Shown: positions 44,411 to 53,894, numbered from the stretch's first letter. The stretch is 64,000 nt of DNA from Pleomorphovibrio marinus (GCF_003347495.1 NZ_QCXY01000008.1:1-64000), one strand, 5' to 3'. Notes: generated from the letters alone by a model not told the origin. A program made the numbers and translations.

Positions 44411-45377
44411 AAATTTCCCTTGCACTCGGTTGGGACATGAGTTCAGGAAGGCTCATCGCATTTTGTTCCCTGTAGTCATCCACAATGTTCCACCCTATCC
44501 ATCTTCCTAGCCTCCCTGGTGCGTCCGGGCTGATTTCGTCAGTAAATGGGGCCTCTCCGGTATATTTCCGTATTTCAAATGGGTTGGTTTCAAATAATAA
44601 CTCATTTTCGATAAAGTGTGCCCAGATCATTTCCTCATTGGCATAGGAAGCAGTAATTTCACTGCTGCTATACCCTATGATATATTCATCTGGCGTACAT
44701 GGCATCATGGTTTTCGTGAAATGATAGGACTTTCCATAAAAAATCATTTCTGCAAGAAGGCTGTTGTCTTTCAAATCCGTCTGGTTGTATTTTGAGGATA
44801 GTGCGGTTATTAATGTTGGCACTAGATGGTTTTCCTCGTACCTTTTGGCAATATATACAGGGATCTCTGGTGGCTGAAAACGGTGGTCTGGGGGAAGGAA
44901 GTAATCCAGGCCAATCACAATGATGTCTTCGGTAATAAAAAGATCTGAGCTAAAGCCACTTACGTAGGTATAGACTTTTGGAGGTACAAAATCAGGGTAG
45001 TGAAAATGGATTGCCTGGAATGCTAATTGTAAGTCCTGCTCTATTTTTGTAATCTCATCAAAATGGTTTTTCACCTCTTCGTAGAGTTCTTGCATCCCCT
45101 CGTTTTGGTGAATAGTAACTATTTCTCCAGCCAACTCCTCTTTGCTTTCGAAATCACCCATCATGAGGTATTGATCGGCAAATTCGGGATAGGTTTCCAA
45201 TAGCTCTACCACCCTTTCTAAGTCCAAATTCTCAAAAAAAGGTATTTCTAACCTCTCTATGGAAACAGAAATCTCGGAATCCAAATATTCTGCAGGGATC
45301 CTACAATCTTTATCTGCTTTTTTGCATCCCTGAAAAGCCATTACAGCAATTAAAACCGAAAACAGGTGCTTATTCAT
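44382..45377 (-). CDS. gldB: Gliding-motility-type lipoprotein GldB
   Basis: 331 residues with a lipobox (FQGCKK, Cys18). The sequence fits GldB: the IERLEIPFFENLDLERVVEL opening, DIIVIGLDYFLP, PVYIAKRYEENHLVPTLI, EMIFYGKSYHFTKTMMP and GRLGRWIGWNIV. GldB is a cell-envelope lipoprotein required for gliding in Flavobacterium and is found widely in Bacteroidota, including non-gliders. It is monocistronic here. A 270-bp gene-free spacer lies upstream, before the fasciclin gene. Confidence 0.85.
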   Translation of the reverse strand: MNKHLFSVLIAVMAFQGCKKADKDCRIPAEYLDSEISVSIERLEIPFFENLDLERVVELLETYPEFADQYLMMGDFESKEELAGEIVTIHQNEGMQELYEEVKNHFDEITKIEQDLQLAFQAIHFHYPDFVPPKVYTYVSGFSSDLFITEDIIVIGLDYFLPPDHRFQPPEIPVYIAKRYEENHLVPTLITALSSKYNQTDLKDNSLLAEMIFYGKSYHFTKTMMPCTPDEYIIGYSSSEITASYANEEMIWAHFIENELLFETNPFEIRKYTGEAPFTDEISPDAPGRLGRWIGWNIVDDYREQNAMSLPELMSQPSAREIFRQSGYRPR

Positions 45378-45647
45378 CTTGCAAACTTACAAACTTTAAA
45401 GGCTATAGTTTAGTATTTTACGGGGTTTAAAATAGGGGTAGTGTTATAAATTGAACTATTTTTCTTGGGGCAAGAGATAATCATTCTTTAAATTTTATTT
45501 TGCAATTTAATGTCGCTACATTGATTTTATTTACATATATAGGTTGTTCGAAATTGATTAAATCCCATTTGTTACCTACAAAGAAACTATATACCGACTA
45601 TAAGGTTTAGTTCATGATTTGAAAATTTAACTAACTATAGATTTCTT

Positions 45648-47012
45648 ATGAAAAAGTATTTTATTACCTCACGAATATTGTTGGGGTTGATTCCGATGTT
45701 GGCCGTTTTGCTATTTCCGGCCTGTTCCGATGACGAACCAACGCCCGCTCCCCAGCCACAAACCATAGTGGATGTTGCCCAGAGTGCAGATCAATTTTCC
45801 ATTTTGGTGGAAGCAGTGGTAAGGGCAGGATTAGTGGATGAACTTAGTGGTTCAGGCCCCTTTACAGTTTTTGCTCCTACGAACCAGGCTTTCAATGCGG
45901 CAGGTATAACCGATGTAAGTGCCGTTCCTGTAGAGGATCTTAGAAACATTTTACTGTACCATGTATTGTCAGGTAGGGTTTTGGCCAGTCAAGTCACTAC
46001 GGGTGAAGTTCCTACTCTCTTGGAGGGAGCAAACTTGAGCGTAGTGGTAGCTGGGGGCAATGTTACTATCAATGAAAGTGCCAGTGTGGTCACTGCAGAC
46101 ATTGAAGCTAGCAATGGTGTGATTCATGCCATAGACAATGTACTTATGCCTCCCTCAGGGGGAGAAGAGAGTAACTCTATCGCCGACATTGTGATTGCCA
46201 ATGAGGATTTCTCCATTTTACTTCAGGCTGTTTTAGAGGCAGGATTGGACGAAGCTCTACTGGAAGAAGGCCCATATACCGTATTTGCTCCCACAAACGC
46301 TGCTTTTGAAAGATTTTTGGCAGATGCTGGTATGAGTGCCGAGGAATTGCTTGCTAGTGACGACCTATCCACGATTTTATTATACCATGTATTGGGAGCA
46401 GAAGTACCTGCATCGGCTGTTGAAGCTGGAGCAGTAAGCACTTTGGCCGAGGTACCATTTTTTGTCAGTGTAGATCCTGATGGAGGAATATGGATTAACG
46501 GTAACGCCCAAATTGAGGATACGGACATAATGGCTGATAATGGGATTATCCATGTGATTGACTACGTTATTACCCCTCCAACCCAGTCGATAGCTGAAAT
46601 TGCCGTTGAATTTTCTCAATCTGCCGAGCCTCAGTTTACCCAACTTGTGGGTGCATTACAAAGGGCTAATTTGGTAGATGCTGTAGGTGGAGGCTTTGAA
46701 GATAACCTTACCGTTTTTGCTCCAACTGATGCTGCATTTGAGGCCTTGTACGAGGTTTTGGAAGTAGATGGGTATGAGGATATAGATCTGGAATTGCTAA
46801 CCGCTGTGCTCACCTACCACGTAGTGCCTGCAAGGTCGTTTTCCCAGGATTTGAGAGAAGGTTTGACATTACCTACACTTGAGGGTACTGAACTTACCGT
46901 TAACCTCAGCGATCTTGAAATCAACGATTCGGGCCTAGTTCCGGATTTACTTAATGTTCATGCCACCAATGGTGTTATCCATGTGATTGACCAGGTATTG
47001 TTGCCAGAATAA
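45648..47012 (+). CDS. Lipoprotein with three fasciclin (FAS1) domains
   Basis: 454 residues. A lipobox (LLFPACSDD, Cys26) is followed by three tandem FAS1 domains (about 40-170, 180-305, 315-454). Each shows the pattern of a GPFTVFAPTN-type strand, a YHVL-type H-box and a final NGVIHVID strand. Such proteins mediate adhesion at the cell surface. It is monocistronic, with a strong terminator 32 bp after the stop. Confidence 0.93.
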   Translation: MKKYFITSRILLGLIPMLAVLLFPACSDDEPTPAPQPQTIVDVAQSADQFSILVEAVVRAGLVDELSGSGPFTVFAPTNQAFNAAGITDVSAVPVEDLRNILLYHVLSGRVLASQVTTGEVPTLLEGANLSVVVAGGNVTINESASVVTADIEASNGVIHAIDNVLMPPSGGEESNSIADIVIANEDFSILLQAVLEAGLDEALLEEGPYTVFAPTNAAFERFLADAGMSAEELLASDDLSTILLYHVLGAEVPASAVEAGAVSTLAEVPFFVSVDPDGGIWINGNAQIEDTDIMADNGIIHVIDYVITPPTQSIAEIAVEFSQSAEPQFTQLVGALQRANLVDAVGGGFEDNLTVFAPTDAAFEALYEVLEVDGYEDIDLELLTAVLTYHVVPARSFSQDLREGLTLPTLEGTELTVNLSDLEINDSGLVPDLLNVHATNGVIHVIDQVLLPE

Positions 47013-47040
47013 ATAGTAAGATTAGTATTGAGTATGTTTA

Positions 47041-47070
47041 AAAGGCGGGTCAAAGATCCGCCTTTTTTTG
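47041..47070 (+). terminator. Intrinsic terminator of the fasciclin gene
   Basis: Stem AAAGGCGGGTC / GATCCGCCTTT with an AAA loop, then seven T. Confidence 0.88.
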
Positions 47071-47095
47071 GGTAAAGGGTTTATTCTCAGATTGG

Positions 47096-47794
47096 CTACC
47101 TTTTAAATAAGCGAATTAATCCGTAAGTGCTGATGGCCAAAAGTAGTAAAATGGCTATCCATTCCCATTCTTGTTTACCCTCACTGAAAGCCTGAAAAAT
47201 GCCGGCTGCTAAAGTACCGGTAAAAAAAGCGATACTGGTTCGGGGAAGCATTCCCAAAAGACCCCACCAAACCACCTTTTTTATGGGGATATTCATTAAG
47301 GAAAACAGGATGTTGGACAAGGCAAAAGGAATTACGGGACTAAGTCGGATAAGGAAAATTAGGTGGGCAGGTTTTTCGGAATTGGTCTCTACCAGTTTTT
47401 TTGCCTTTGGGAATGGCTGAAGCAAAGGGTTTAATTGGTCCCTGGTGAAGACACTTCCTGTATAATAACCCAGTATGGTGCCCAGGGTATATGCAATAAT
47501 GAGAAGTACAAAATATTCCCAGCCCCAAATAAGTCCGGTCAAAACGGAAACGAAGGTAGTGGGCAAAAGCGCAAGGCCCATAGCGGAAGCGCTTGCTATC
47601 ACAAACAATAATGGTCGCCACCCTTGATTGGTTTCCAGCTCCCATGGCTTGATATCCAGTCCCAAAAGATAATTCAGGGTCAGCAATGCACCTATACTTG
47701 GCAAAGTAAGGGCATAGGCGACAGGGATAAAAACCCCAGGATGGCGTTGAAAAAGGAGGTGGAGTTGTTTGAAAATAGACGGGATTTTAATCAT
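47096..47794 (-). CDS. TVP38/TMEM64-family inner-membrane protein
   Basis: 232 residues with about six hydrophobic helices. The DedA/SNARE-associated signature is visible: ALLPTTFVSVLTGLIWGW, YTLGTILGYYTGSVFTRD, FLIRLSPVIPFALSNILFSL and GLLGMLPRTSIAFFTGTLA. Members are thought to be lipid scramblases or undecaprenyl-phosphate handling proteins. It is monocistronic, flanked by the fasciclin terminator and the divergent PLP-enzyme gene. Confidence 0.85.
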   Translation of the reverse strand: MIKIPSIFKQLHLLFQRHPGVFIPVAYALTLPSIGALLTLNYLLGLDIKPWELETNQGWRPLLFVIASASAMGLALLPTTFVSVLTGLIWGWEYFVLLIIAYTLGTILGYYTGSVFTRDQLNPLLQPFPKAKKLVETNSEKPAHLIFLIRLSPVIPFALSNILFSLMNIPIKKVVWWGLLGMLPRTSIAFFTGTLAAGIFQAFSEGKQEWEWIAILLLLAISTYGLIRLFKR

Positions 47795-47926
47795 ATTTGG
47801 ACAAAGCTATAAAAGTTTTTGGGGGAATTGTCGGATCAAAGGACCTATAAGAAGGAACTTGTATATGCATTTCCCGAAATTTGCTGTTTATTGCAGCTTT
47901 GAAAACAACAAATACGTTTCACCTCT

Positions 47927-49072
47927 ATGAAATTTGGCACAAAAGCTATCCATGCAGGCATTAAGCCGGACCCCTCCACTGGGGCTATTATGACACCCAT
48001 CTTTCAAACCAGCACTTACGTTCAAAGATCCCCCGGAGACCATCAGGGGTATGAATATTCCCGGACACAAAACCCTACCAGAGCCGCACTTCAGGAGAAT
48101 ATTGCTGCCCTTGAAAACGGGAAGTTTGGACTTTGCTTTTCATCTGGAATGGCAGCAATAGACGCCATTGTCAAATTGCTGAATCCCGGCGACGAAGTTA
48201 TAAGTACGAGTGATCTTTATGGAGGCACCTACAGGATATTCACAAAGGTGTTCCAAAGATTCGGCATAAAATTTCATTTTGTCCCTATGGATGAATTGGA
48301 CCTTATTGCCGCCAAGGTGAATGATAAGACTAAAATGATTTGGGTAGAAACCCCTACCAACCCCATGATGCAAATTGTGGATATCAGGAAAGTTGCAGGA
48401 TTGGCAAAGGAAAAGGGACTCCTTTTAGCCGTGGACAACACTTTTGCCACTCCCTTTTTGCAAAACCCCCTGGATTTAGGAGCGGATATCGTGATGCACT
48501 CTGTCACCAAGTACTTGGCAGGTCATTCGGATGTGGTGATGGGTGCTATCGTGGTAAACGATGCCAAGCTTGCTGAGGATTTGGCTTTTTTACAAAATTC
48601 TTGTGGAGGGGTTCCTGGCCCACAAGATTGCTTTTTGGTGCTAAGGGGCATCAAAACCCTGCATTTGCGGATGGAAAGGCACAGCCAGAATGGTAAAACC
48701 ATTGCTGCTTTTCTGAAAAACCACCCGAAAGTAGAGAAAGTATTTTGGCCAGGTTTTGAAGATCACCCAAACCACAGAATTGCAGCGTCACAAATGAGGG
48801 ACTTTGGAGGCATGATTTCCTTTACCCTAAAGGGAGATAAGCTTGCTGATGCCATCAAACTTATGGAAAACCTGAAATTGTTTTCCCTGGCCGAATCCCT
48901 GGGAGGGGTGGAGTCACTATGTGGACATCCCGCCACCATGACCCATGCCAGTATCCCCAAAAGCGAAAGGGAAAAAGTGGGACTTACCGATTCGCTTATC
49001 AGGCTAAGTGTGGGAATTGAAGACGCCGAGGATTTGAAAAATGACATGGCTACGGCGATGAATGCCATCTAG
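47927..49072 (+). CDS. Cys/Met-metabolism PLP-dependent enzyme (cystathionine gamma-synthase/lyase type)
   Basis: 381 residues. Motifs: YEYSRTQNPTRAALQ, FSSGMAAIDAI (PLP phosphate), VETPTNPMMQIVDI, AVDNTFATPFLQNP and the Schiff-base Lys195 in MHSVTKYLAGHSD. C-terminal ESLGGVESLCGHPATMTHAS is standard for the family. It acts in trans-sulfuration, either forming cystathionine from an activated homoserine or cleaving it; sequence alone does not decide. It overlaps the convergent unknown gene by 4 bp. Confidence 0.92.
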   Translation: MKFGTKAIHAGIKPDPSTGAIMTPIFQTSTYVQRSPGDHQGYEYSRTQNPTRAALQENIAALENGKFGLCFSSGMAAIDAIVKLLNPGDEVISTSDLYGGTYRIFTKVFQRFGIKFHFVPMDELDLIAAKVNDKTKMIWVETPTNPMMQIVDIRKVAGLAKEKGLLLAVDNTFATPFLQNPLDLGADIVMHSVTKYLAGHSDVVMGAIVVNDAKLAEDLAFLQNSCGGVPGPQDCFLVLRGIKTLHLRMERHSQNGKTIAAFLKNHPKVEKVFWPGFEDHPNHRIAASQMRDFGGMISFTLKGDKLADAIKLMENLKLFSLAESLGGVESLCGHPATMTHASIPKSEREKVGLTDSLIRLSVGIEDAEDLKNDMATAMNAI

Positions 49073-49902
49073 TTGCCCATCCTTTCGATCAAGGATTCCC
49101 AGTCTTTTTTTATTTTGAGGGTAAAGGCTTTTTGGTTTTTCCTTATTCCTTTCAATAATTTTAGATAAGGTTCGGCTATTTCTTCCTTATCCCGAAGGAA
49201 ATGGCTGAGGTGCTGAAGCAACAGGTGACTTTTGTACCAATAATAGAGGTCTTTGGTAAGCTGGTCCATTTCTTGGAGTATATTTGGGGTGAAAACAGGG
49301 TTCAGGTTCATGGAAACCCTTATTTTCTCTACTTCTATAATAGCCTGCAAACCTTCATATATCTCCTTGATCCTCGTAGCATCGAGGTGTTGCTTTGCAG
49401 CATGATCCACCCCTTCCAATTCATCGTTAATAATCTGATGACTTGCTGTATTCACTTGTAAAGGGGTCAAGGATTGCGACCTTTTGGCCACTTGTAAAAA
49501 AAACTCCTCCCATACGCTCAAGGGAGTGGAAATGATCAGATCAAAAAGTTTGGCATAAACCCTCTTTTTATCCGAGAGGATAAAACGGCTATACTCCAGA
49601 TATTTTCCATTCACCGAAGCTACATTGCTGATAAAGGCTTCTTCAATGATCTTGATATGGTGCGCTTTCTTCAGGTTTTTAAGCAGATCTTCAAATGGAG
49701 AGAAGATTTTGCTGACCAACCTTTTTTCCTCAAAATGTATCTTTGCCAAAAGGTTTAAATAGAGGCCACAGGCAAAAAGCCTGCTTTCCAAGGGGATGAC
49801 CTTTTTTGATTTAATTTTCTTGGCAAGCTCCAGAAATAGGGCTTTAGCTACATCCATTTGAAGTTCAAAATGGTGAAGCAAGGTCTTTTGCTCAGTTTCC
49901 AT
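49069..49902 (-). CDS. Helical cytoplasmic protein, unknown function
   Basis: 277 residues, no signal peptide or membrane segment, mostly helical and rich in Lys, Leu and Glu. Segments include HHFELQMDVAKALFLELAKK, STPLSVWEEFFLQVAKR and a C-terminal helix bundle (HLLLQHLSHFLRDKEEIAEP). No known domain is recognised; a CHAD domain was considered but its Arg/His pattern is absent. It starts 2 bp after the stop of the Smr-domain gene, so the two are co-transcribed and may act together. Confidence 0.7.
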   Translation of the reverse strand: METEQKTLLHHFELQMDVAKALFLELAKKIKSKKVIPLESRLFACGLYLNLLAKIHFEEKRLVSKIFSPFEDLLKNLKKAHHIKIIEEAFISNVASVNGKYLEYSRFILSDKKRVYAKLFDLIISTPLSVWEEFFLQVAKRSQSLTPLQVNTASHQIINDELEGVDHAAKQHLDATRIKEIYEGLQAIIEVEKIRVSMNLNPVFTPNILQEMDQLTKDLYYWYKSHLLLQHLSHFLRDKEEIAEPYLKLLKGIRKNQKAFTLKIKKDWESLIERMGN

Positions 49903-49904
49903 GG

Positions 49905-50864
49905 CTATTGAATTTTAACCCGGGTAGCGCCATAACCAAAATTACTTTTGTGGGCGTCTTGAAAATATTCGATATGCTTCAATCCACTCAGGCGCTTGTG
50001 GATTTCCCTTCGCAATACTCCGTTTCCAATTCCATGGATAAACGTAATTTCATCACTGCCGGAAACAATGGCAAGATTAATGTTTTTTTCGAAGGCCTCA
50101 AGTTGAAGCCTTAATTTTTCTGAATTGCTCAGCTGCTGGTGATTTGGTTCAATTTTCTCAATGTGCAAGTCCACTTCAGCTGGGGGGCGGCTAGAGGTAC
50201 CCGAGCTTACTACATGGGGTTCTTCCTCGTTGAGGGACTGGTTCAGTGCCTTTATATCCAAGGGCTTGGTATGTTCGTTAAGTTGGAAGACATAAGCCTC
50301 TTTTTCCATAAGCGGTGCTTTCTTTTTGCTTTTGAAAAAGGCGGAGGCCTTAAATTTAACCTTTCTTTCGAATGGTGCTAAAGTTATCTCCATTCGCTGG
50401 TTGAGTGGGATAAACTGAAAATGAAGAGTTGGCCACGACTCAAAATCTTTAATGGACCTCTCATCGATTCTTTGATGTTGCTTGGATTTTAAGACCCCCG
50501 CAGACAAAGTTTTTGAATTAGCACCATGGGTTTCAGCTACATAAAATAAAATATCCTTTTCCTGGTTGTTGATCAAATGCACGCCATGATGCTGGTCATT
50601 ATAGGGAAGGTATGCCAAAAACACCCCAAATTGGGCCTGATCTTTACTATCGCGCCTGACTTTCGGCTCCCATACCTCCTCCTTTACTTCTTTTGTGCCA
50701 AAGTGATCCCGTTCTGCTTGGTGGATGAGCACCACTTCTGACTTGAGGGCAGGTATTCTGAACCCTTCCTCAATTTCAATTTCCACTTGACCACCGGGTG
50801 ACAGTTTGGTGATTACCCCTTCCTCAGTACCCCTGAGAAGTCTTACCCTGTCTCCAATATTCAT
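49905..50864 (-). CDS. DUF2027 and Smr (MutS2-type) domain protein
   Basis: 319 residues. The N-terminus (MNIGDRVRLLRGTEEGVITK) is an SH3-like DUF2027 domain, followed by a beta-rich middle. The C-terminal Smr domain (about 230-319) has VDLHIEKI (D-L-H motif), FIHGIGNGVLRREI and YGATRVKI. Smr domains nick DNA or RNA in recombination or ribosome rescue. The combination is common in Bacteroidota and uncharacterised. It is upstream partner of the unknown helical gene. A repeat copy lies about 60 bp upstream of its start. Confidence 0.87.
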   Translation of the reverse strand: MNIGDRVRLLRGTEEGVITKLSPGGQVEIEIEEGFRIPALKSEVVLIHQAERDHFGTKEVKEEVWEPKVRRDSKDQAQFGVFLAYLPYNDQHHGVHLINNQEKDILFYVAETHGANSKTLSAGVLKSKQHQRIDERSIKDFESWPTLHFQFIPLNQRMEITLAPFERKVKFKASAFFKSKKKAPLMEKEAYVFQLNEHTKPLDIKALNQSLNEEEPHVVSSGTSSRPPAEVDLHIEKIEPNHQQLSNSEKLRLQLEAFEKNINLAIVSGSDEITFIHGIGNGVLRREIHKRLSGLKHIEYFQDAHKSNFGYGATRVKIQ

Positions 50865-50924
50865 AATTTTAGGAAGTTATTTGTAGTATCAAATTAGTCA
50901 TTATTCCGGTTATCTATAAGTACC

Positions 50925-51040
50925 ACTGAAATCGAGCATGAGGAGAACCCCTCCTAGGTATTGCGAGATTCTCCCGAAACGAGTCCCCCGAAGCAAGTTC
51001 GGGCAGACAGGGGCAGGCTGGGACAAGATATGGCCACTAT
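50925..51040. repeat. Dispersed palindromic repeat, single copy
   Basis: A copy of the family in the orientation of the 33.3-kb block: GAAATCGAGCATGAGGAG, GCGAGATTCTCCCGAA, CGAGTCCCCCGAA, AAGTTCGGGCAGACAGGGGC, then ATATGGCCAC. The hairpin arm GACGAGCACGTC has been replaced by GAGGAGAACCCCTCC, itself a small stem, so the stem is kept while its sequence changes. It fills the spacer between the Smr gene and the hydrolase gene. Confidence 0.75.
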
Positions 51041-51126
51041 CCATATATTAAACCAGCAGTTCTTTGTTGAGCAGTACTTGGATAATAGTTTCCATTATTT
51101 AGTGAGGCACAATATATGCCAACTTT

Positions 51127-51885
51127 TTATTTCAGAAAGGCCTTGATGGTGTCCACCACCGCCTGCGGCTGCTCCGCATGAAGCCAATGACCGGCATTTT
51201 TGATATGAATTACATGGTTTTCCGGGAAATACTTGTCAATATCCTCCCGGTCCTTATCCTGGATATAGTCCGAATTTGCGCCACCCATAAATAGAGTCAC
51301 CCCTTCGAAGGTATTCTTACTTGTAATGGCCTCTCCCACGTTTTCAATTTTTTCGGTGATCACAGGAAGGTTTATTTTCCAGGCAAAGCTACCATTGTTT
51401 CTGGTGAGGCTTTTAAGGAGAAACTGCCGGATGCCTGCTTCGGGAATATGGGCTTTCATCGCCTCCTCGGCTTCGTTTCTTGTTTTTATTTTTTCCAAAT
51501 CCACGGCATTTAACCCCTCCAGAATAGTTTGGTGATGAATGGGATATTCTCTGGGAGCCATGTCCGCGATGATCAATCTGTCCACCTTTTCCGGGTAACT
51601 GAGGGCAAAATTCATGGCAGTCTTCCCACCCATGGAGTGCCCCATAAGATGCGCTTTTTCCAGCCCCTGCTCCGTCATCCACTCCTTAAGGTCTTCTACC
51701 ATCACCTGGTAATCCCATTCTTCTGCATGTCCAGAATCACCATGGTTACGCTGGTCAACAAGAAAAAGGGTGAATTCTTTTTCCAAACTTTTGGCAATGC
51801 TCATCCAGTTATCAGCAGAGCCAAAAAGCCCGTGCAGTATGATGAGTGGAGGGCCTTCGCCCGATTTTCTAAAGTTGAGTTGCAT
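51127..51885 (-). CDS. Alpha/beta hydrolase (YbfF-like esterase)
   Basis: 252 residues from the ATG at 51885; the longer frame would begin at a GTG at 51912. Motifs: PLIILHGLFGSADNW (oxyanion hole), VDQRNHGDSGH, GHSMGGKTAMNFAL with the nucleophile Ser, and a final NAGHWLHAEQP with the catalytic His. The pattern fits the YbfF/ABHD11-type esterases acting on short-chain or acyl-CoA-like esters. It is followed upstream by pdxJ on the same strand, with a degraded repeat copy between. Confidence 0.88.
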   Translation of the reverse strand: MQLNFRKSGEGPPLIILHGLFGSADNWMSIAKSLEKEFTLFLVDQRNHGDSGHAEEWDYQVMVEDLKEWMTEQGLEKAHLMGHSMGGKTAMNFALSYPEKVDRLIIADMAPREYPIHHQTILEGLNAVDLEKIKTRNEAEEAMKAHIPEAGIRQFLLKSLTRNNGSFAWKINLPVITEKIENVGEAITSKNTFEGVTLFMGGANSDYIQDKDREDIDKYFPENHVIHIKNAGHWLHAEQPQAVVDTIKAFLK

Positions 51886-51904
51886 GTGTTTGTAATTGGT
51901 TTTT

Positions 51905-51990
51905 AACGGCACTTTCGAAAACTATCGAAAGGAATCTCGACATGATAATCCCTCGGTGTATTACTGTATGCATGTTCGACTTCATCAAGT
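51905..51990. repeat. Degraded copy of the dispersed palindromic repeat
   Basis: GGAATCTCGACATGATAATC, CCTCGGTGTATTACTGTATG and CATGTTCGACTTCATC follow the 3.4-kb units (GGAATCTCGCAACCATAATC..CCCGGTGTGTGACGTG..CATGCTCGATTTCAT) with many substitutions. It occupies the spacer between pdxJ and the hydrolase gene. Confidence 0.6.
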
Positions 51991-52026
51991 TTAAAGTAGG
52001 TGGATTGGATAAAAGCTAAGGTCCCT

Positions 52027-52743
52027 TTAGGACTCAAGTTGTCTTCTGTACATTTGGATGGTGTTTTCCAGGCCATAGTAAAGGGCGTCGCAAATGAGAG
52101 CATGCCCAATGGAAACTTCATCCATAAAAGGGATTTTTTCCTTGAGAAATTTCAAATTATGCAAATCAAGGTCATGGCCGGCGTTTATTCCCAAGCCTAG
52201 TTCTTTAGCCAGATTGGCCACTGTGACGTAGGGGGCAACGGCCTTTTCTTTGTCTTGGTGAAAGTGGCTTGCATAGGGCTCTGTATAAAGTTCCACTCTG
52301 TCCGTTCCTGTTGTTTTTGCGGGTTCGAAGTATTTTGGGTCGGGATTGATAAAAATAGAGGTTCTTACACCGGTTTCCTGCAACTCTGCAATGATGTCCT
52401 TAAGCATTCCTTGGAAAGTAATGGTGTCCCAACCGGTATTGGAGGTAAGAGCCTCTGGTGGGTCCGGCACCAAAGTAGCTTGATGAGGTTTGGCCAACCG
52501 GACTATTTCCATGTATCTCTTATCTGGGTAACCCTCTATGTTAAATTCCGTAGTTACTGTGTCCTTGAGTGCCATCACATCATCATAACGGATATGCCTT
52601 TCGTCCGGTCTTGGGTGGATAGTGATTCCCTGGGCACCGAATCTTTCGGCATCCTTGGCTACTTGGATAAGGTCGGGGTTATTGCCTCCCCTTGCGTTTC
52701 TTAGGGTGGCCACTTTATTAATATTTACGCTGAGTTTCGTCAT
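52027..52743 (-). CDS. pdxJ: Pyridoxine 5'-phosphate synthase
   Basis: 238 residues, TIM barrel. Diagnostic segments: LSVNINKVATLRNARGGNNP, GITIHPRPDERHIRYDDV, EFNIEGYP, LVPDPPEALTSNTGWD and GINAGHDLDLHNL. It condenses 1-deoxyxylulose 5-phosphate with 3-amino-2-oxopropyl phosphate to make pyridoxine phosphate. It diverges from the yqeY-like gene, with 150 bp between them. PLP made here is needed by the 47.9-kb enzyme. Confidence 0.96.
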   Translation of the reverse strand: MTKLSVNINKVATLRNARGGNNPDLIQVAKDAERFGAQGITIHPRPDERHIRYDDVMALKDTVTTEFNIEGYPDKRYMEIVRLAKPHQATLVPDPPEALTSNTGWDTITFQGMLKDIIAELQETGVRTSIFINPDPKYFEPAKTTGTDRVELYTEPYASHFHQDKEKAVAPYVTVANLAKELGLGINAGHDLDLHNLKFLKEKIPFMDEVSIGHALICDALYYGLENTIQMYRRQLES

Positions 52744-52895
52744 ATTGTAAATTATCCGTTAATTTTGTGAGCTTCGCAGACTCAAATATACGCCAAGCCT
52801 GCGACAAAAATAGGGCAATTCTTAGAGATTCGCCCGATCAAGTATGAATTGAAAACATGAATGGTGGTTGTCACGTTCCACCTTTATCCGCTTTA

Positions 52896-53345
52896 ATGAT
52901 GAGTTTAAAACAAAACATTGAATCCGAAATCAAGGAGGCCATGCGCTCAAAAGACCGCGACAGGCTTCGCGCCCTAAGGGCCATCAAGTCACTGATACTT
53001 CTGGAAGAAACCAAAGGGTCAGAAAAGGGAATTTCCGAAGAGGAGGAACTGAAGCTTTTGACTAAGGCTGCCAAACAAAGAAGGGAGTCTGCAGAAATCT
53101 TTCAGCAGCAAAACCGGAATGATCTGGCCGAACTGGAACTGGGGGAGCTTAGCGTTATCGAGGAGTTTTTGCCCAAGCAACTGAGTGAAGAGGAACTAGA
53201 AAAGGAGCTGAAGATAATCCTGCAGGAAGTAGGAGCTTCCGGCCCTCAGGATATGGGGAAGGCAATGGGTGCGGCCACTAAAAAGCTGGCCGGCAGGGCA
53301 GATGGCAAAGCTATTTCTCAAAAAGTCAAAGAGCTGCTCGCCTAA
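52896..53345 (+). CDS. GatB/YqeY domain protein
   Basis: 149 residues from the ATG pair at 52896/52899; the frame continues upstream to 52857 without a sensible start. The YqeY pattern is clear: SEIKEAMRSKDRDRLRALRA, LTKAAKQRRESAEIF, VIEEFLPKQLSEEELE and DMGKAMGAATKKLAGRADGK. The domain is also the tRNA-binding tail of GatB amidotransferase; free YqeY has no settled function. The CvpA-like gene starts 3 bp after its stop. Confidence 0.9.
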   Translation: MMSLKQNIESEIKEAMRSKDRDRLRALRAIKSLILLEETKGSEKGISEEEELKLLTKAAKQRRESAEIFQQQNRNDLAELELGELSVIEEFLPKQLSEEELEKELKIILQEVGASGPQDMGKAMGAATKKLAGRADGKAISQKVKELLA

Positions 53346-53348
53346 TTA

Positions 53349-53894
53349 TTGAGTTCCGTAGATATTCTGATATTGGTCCTGCTCTGCATTGGGGGCTATA
53401 GCGGCTTTAGACAGGGGCTCTTTATTGGGCTGCTTTCCATACTCGCTTTTTTTATCGGAATAGTAGTGGCCTTCAGGTTTATGCATTGGGGTGCCGAAAT
53501 GCTTTCGGAAAGGGTGCAGAGTCTTAGTTTTATGCTGCCTTTTGTTTCCTTTGTGATTATTTTTCTTGTGGTCACGGTATCTATCCGGATTCTGGCATAT
53601 ATCCTGAAAAGGGTACTTTATTTAACCCTTCTTGGAGCTTTCGATAGTTTTGCGGGAGCCTTGCTGGGAATGGTGAAATGGGCCATCATGATAAGTCTCT
53701 TGTTTTGGGTAGCACATGCCTTTGAGTTTCATTTACCAGAACAAATGACAAAGGGGTCTGTGTTGTTCCCAATAATTTTACCAGTGGCTCCCACATTGGT
53801 CAGTCTCCTGGATAATTATACGCCCATAATTGAAACCACCATAGCCACTATTAGGGATATGGTTAACTCCAGTTCAGGTGATACTACTAATTGA
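53349..53894 (+). CDS. CvpA-family membrane protein
   Basis: 181 residues from a TTG. Four hydrophobic helices; start VDILILVLLCIGGYSGFRQG is the typical CvpA opening, and GAFDSFAGALLGMVKWAI matches the conserved second half. CvpA was named for colicin V production and later tied to envelope stability and purine-operon context. Here it lies between yqeY-like and pabA-like genes, overlapping the latter by 17 bp. Confidence 0.85.
   Translation: MSSVDILILVLLCIGGYSGFRQGLFIGLLSILAFFIGIVVAFRFMHWGAEMLSERVQSLSFMLPFVSFVIIFLVVTVSIRILAYILKRVLYLTLLGAFDSFAGALLGMVKWAIMISLLFWVAHAFEFHLPEQMTKGSVLFPIILPVAPTLVSLLDNYTPIIETTIATIRDMVNSSSGDTTN

Noticed and set aside
49069-49902. CHAD domain in the helical protein
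   Set aside because: The conserved His and Arg pattern on the helices is absent.
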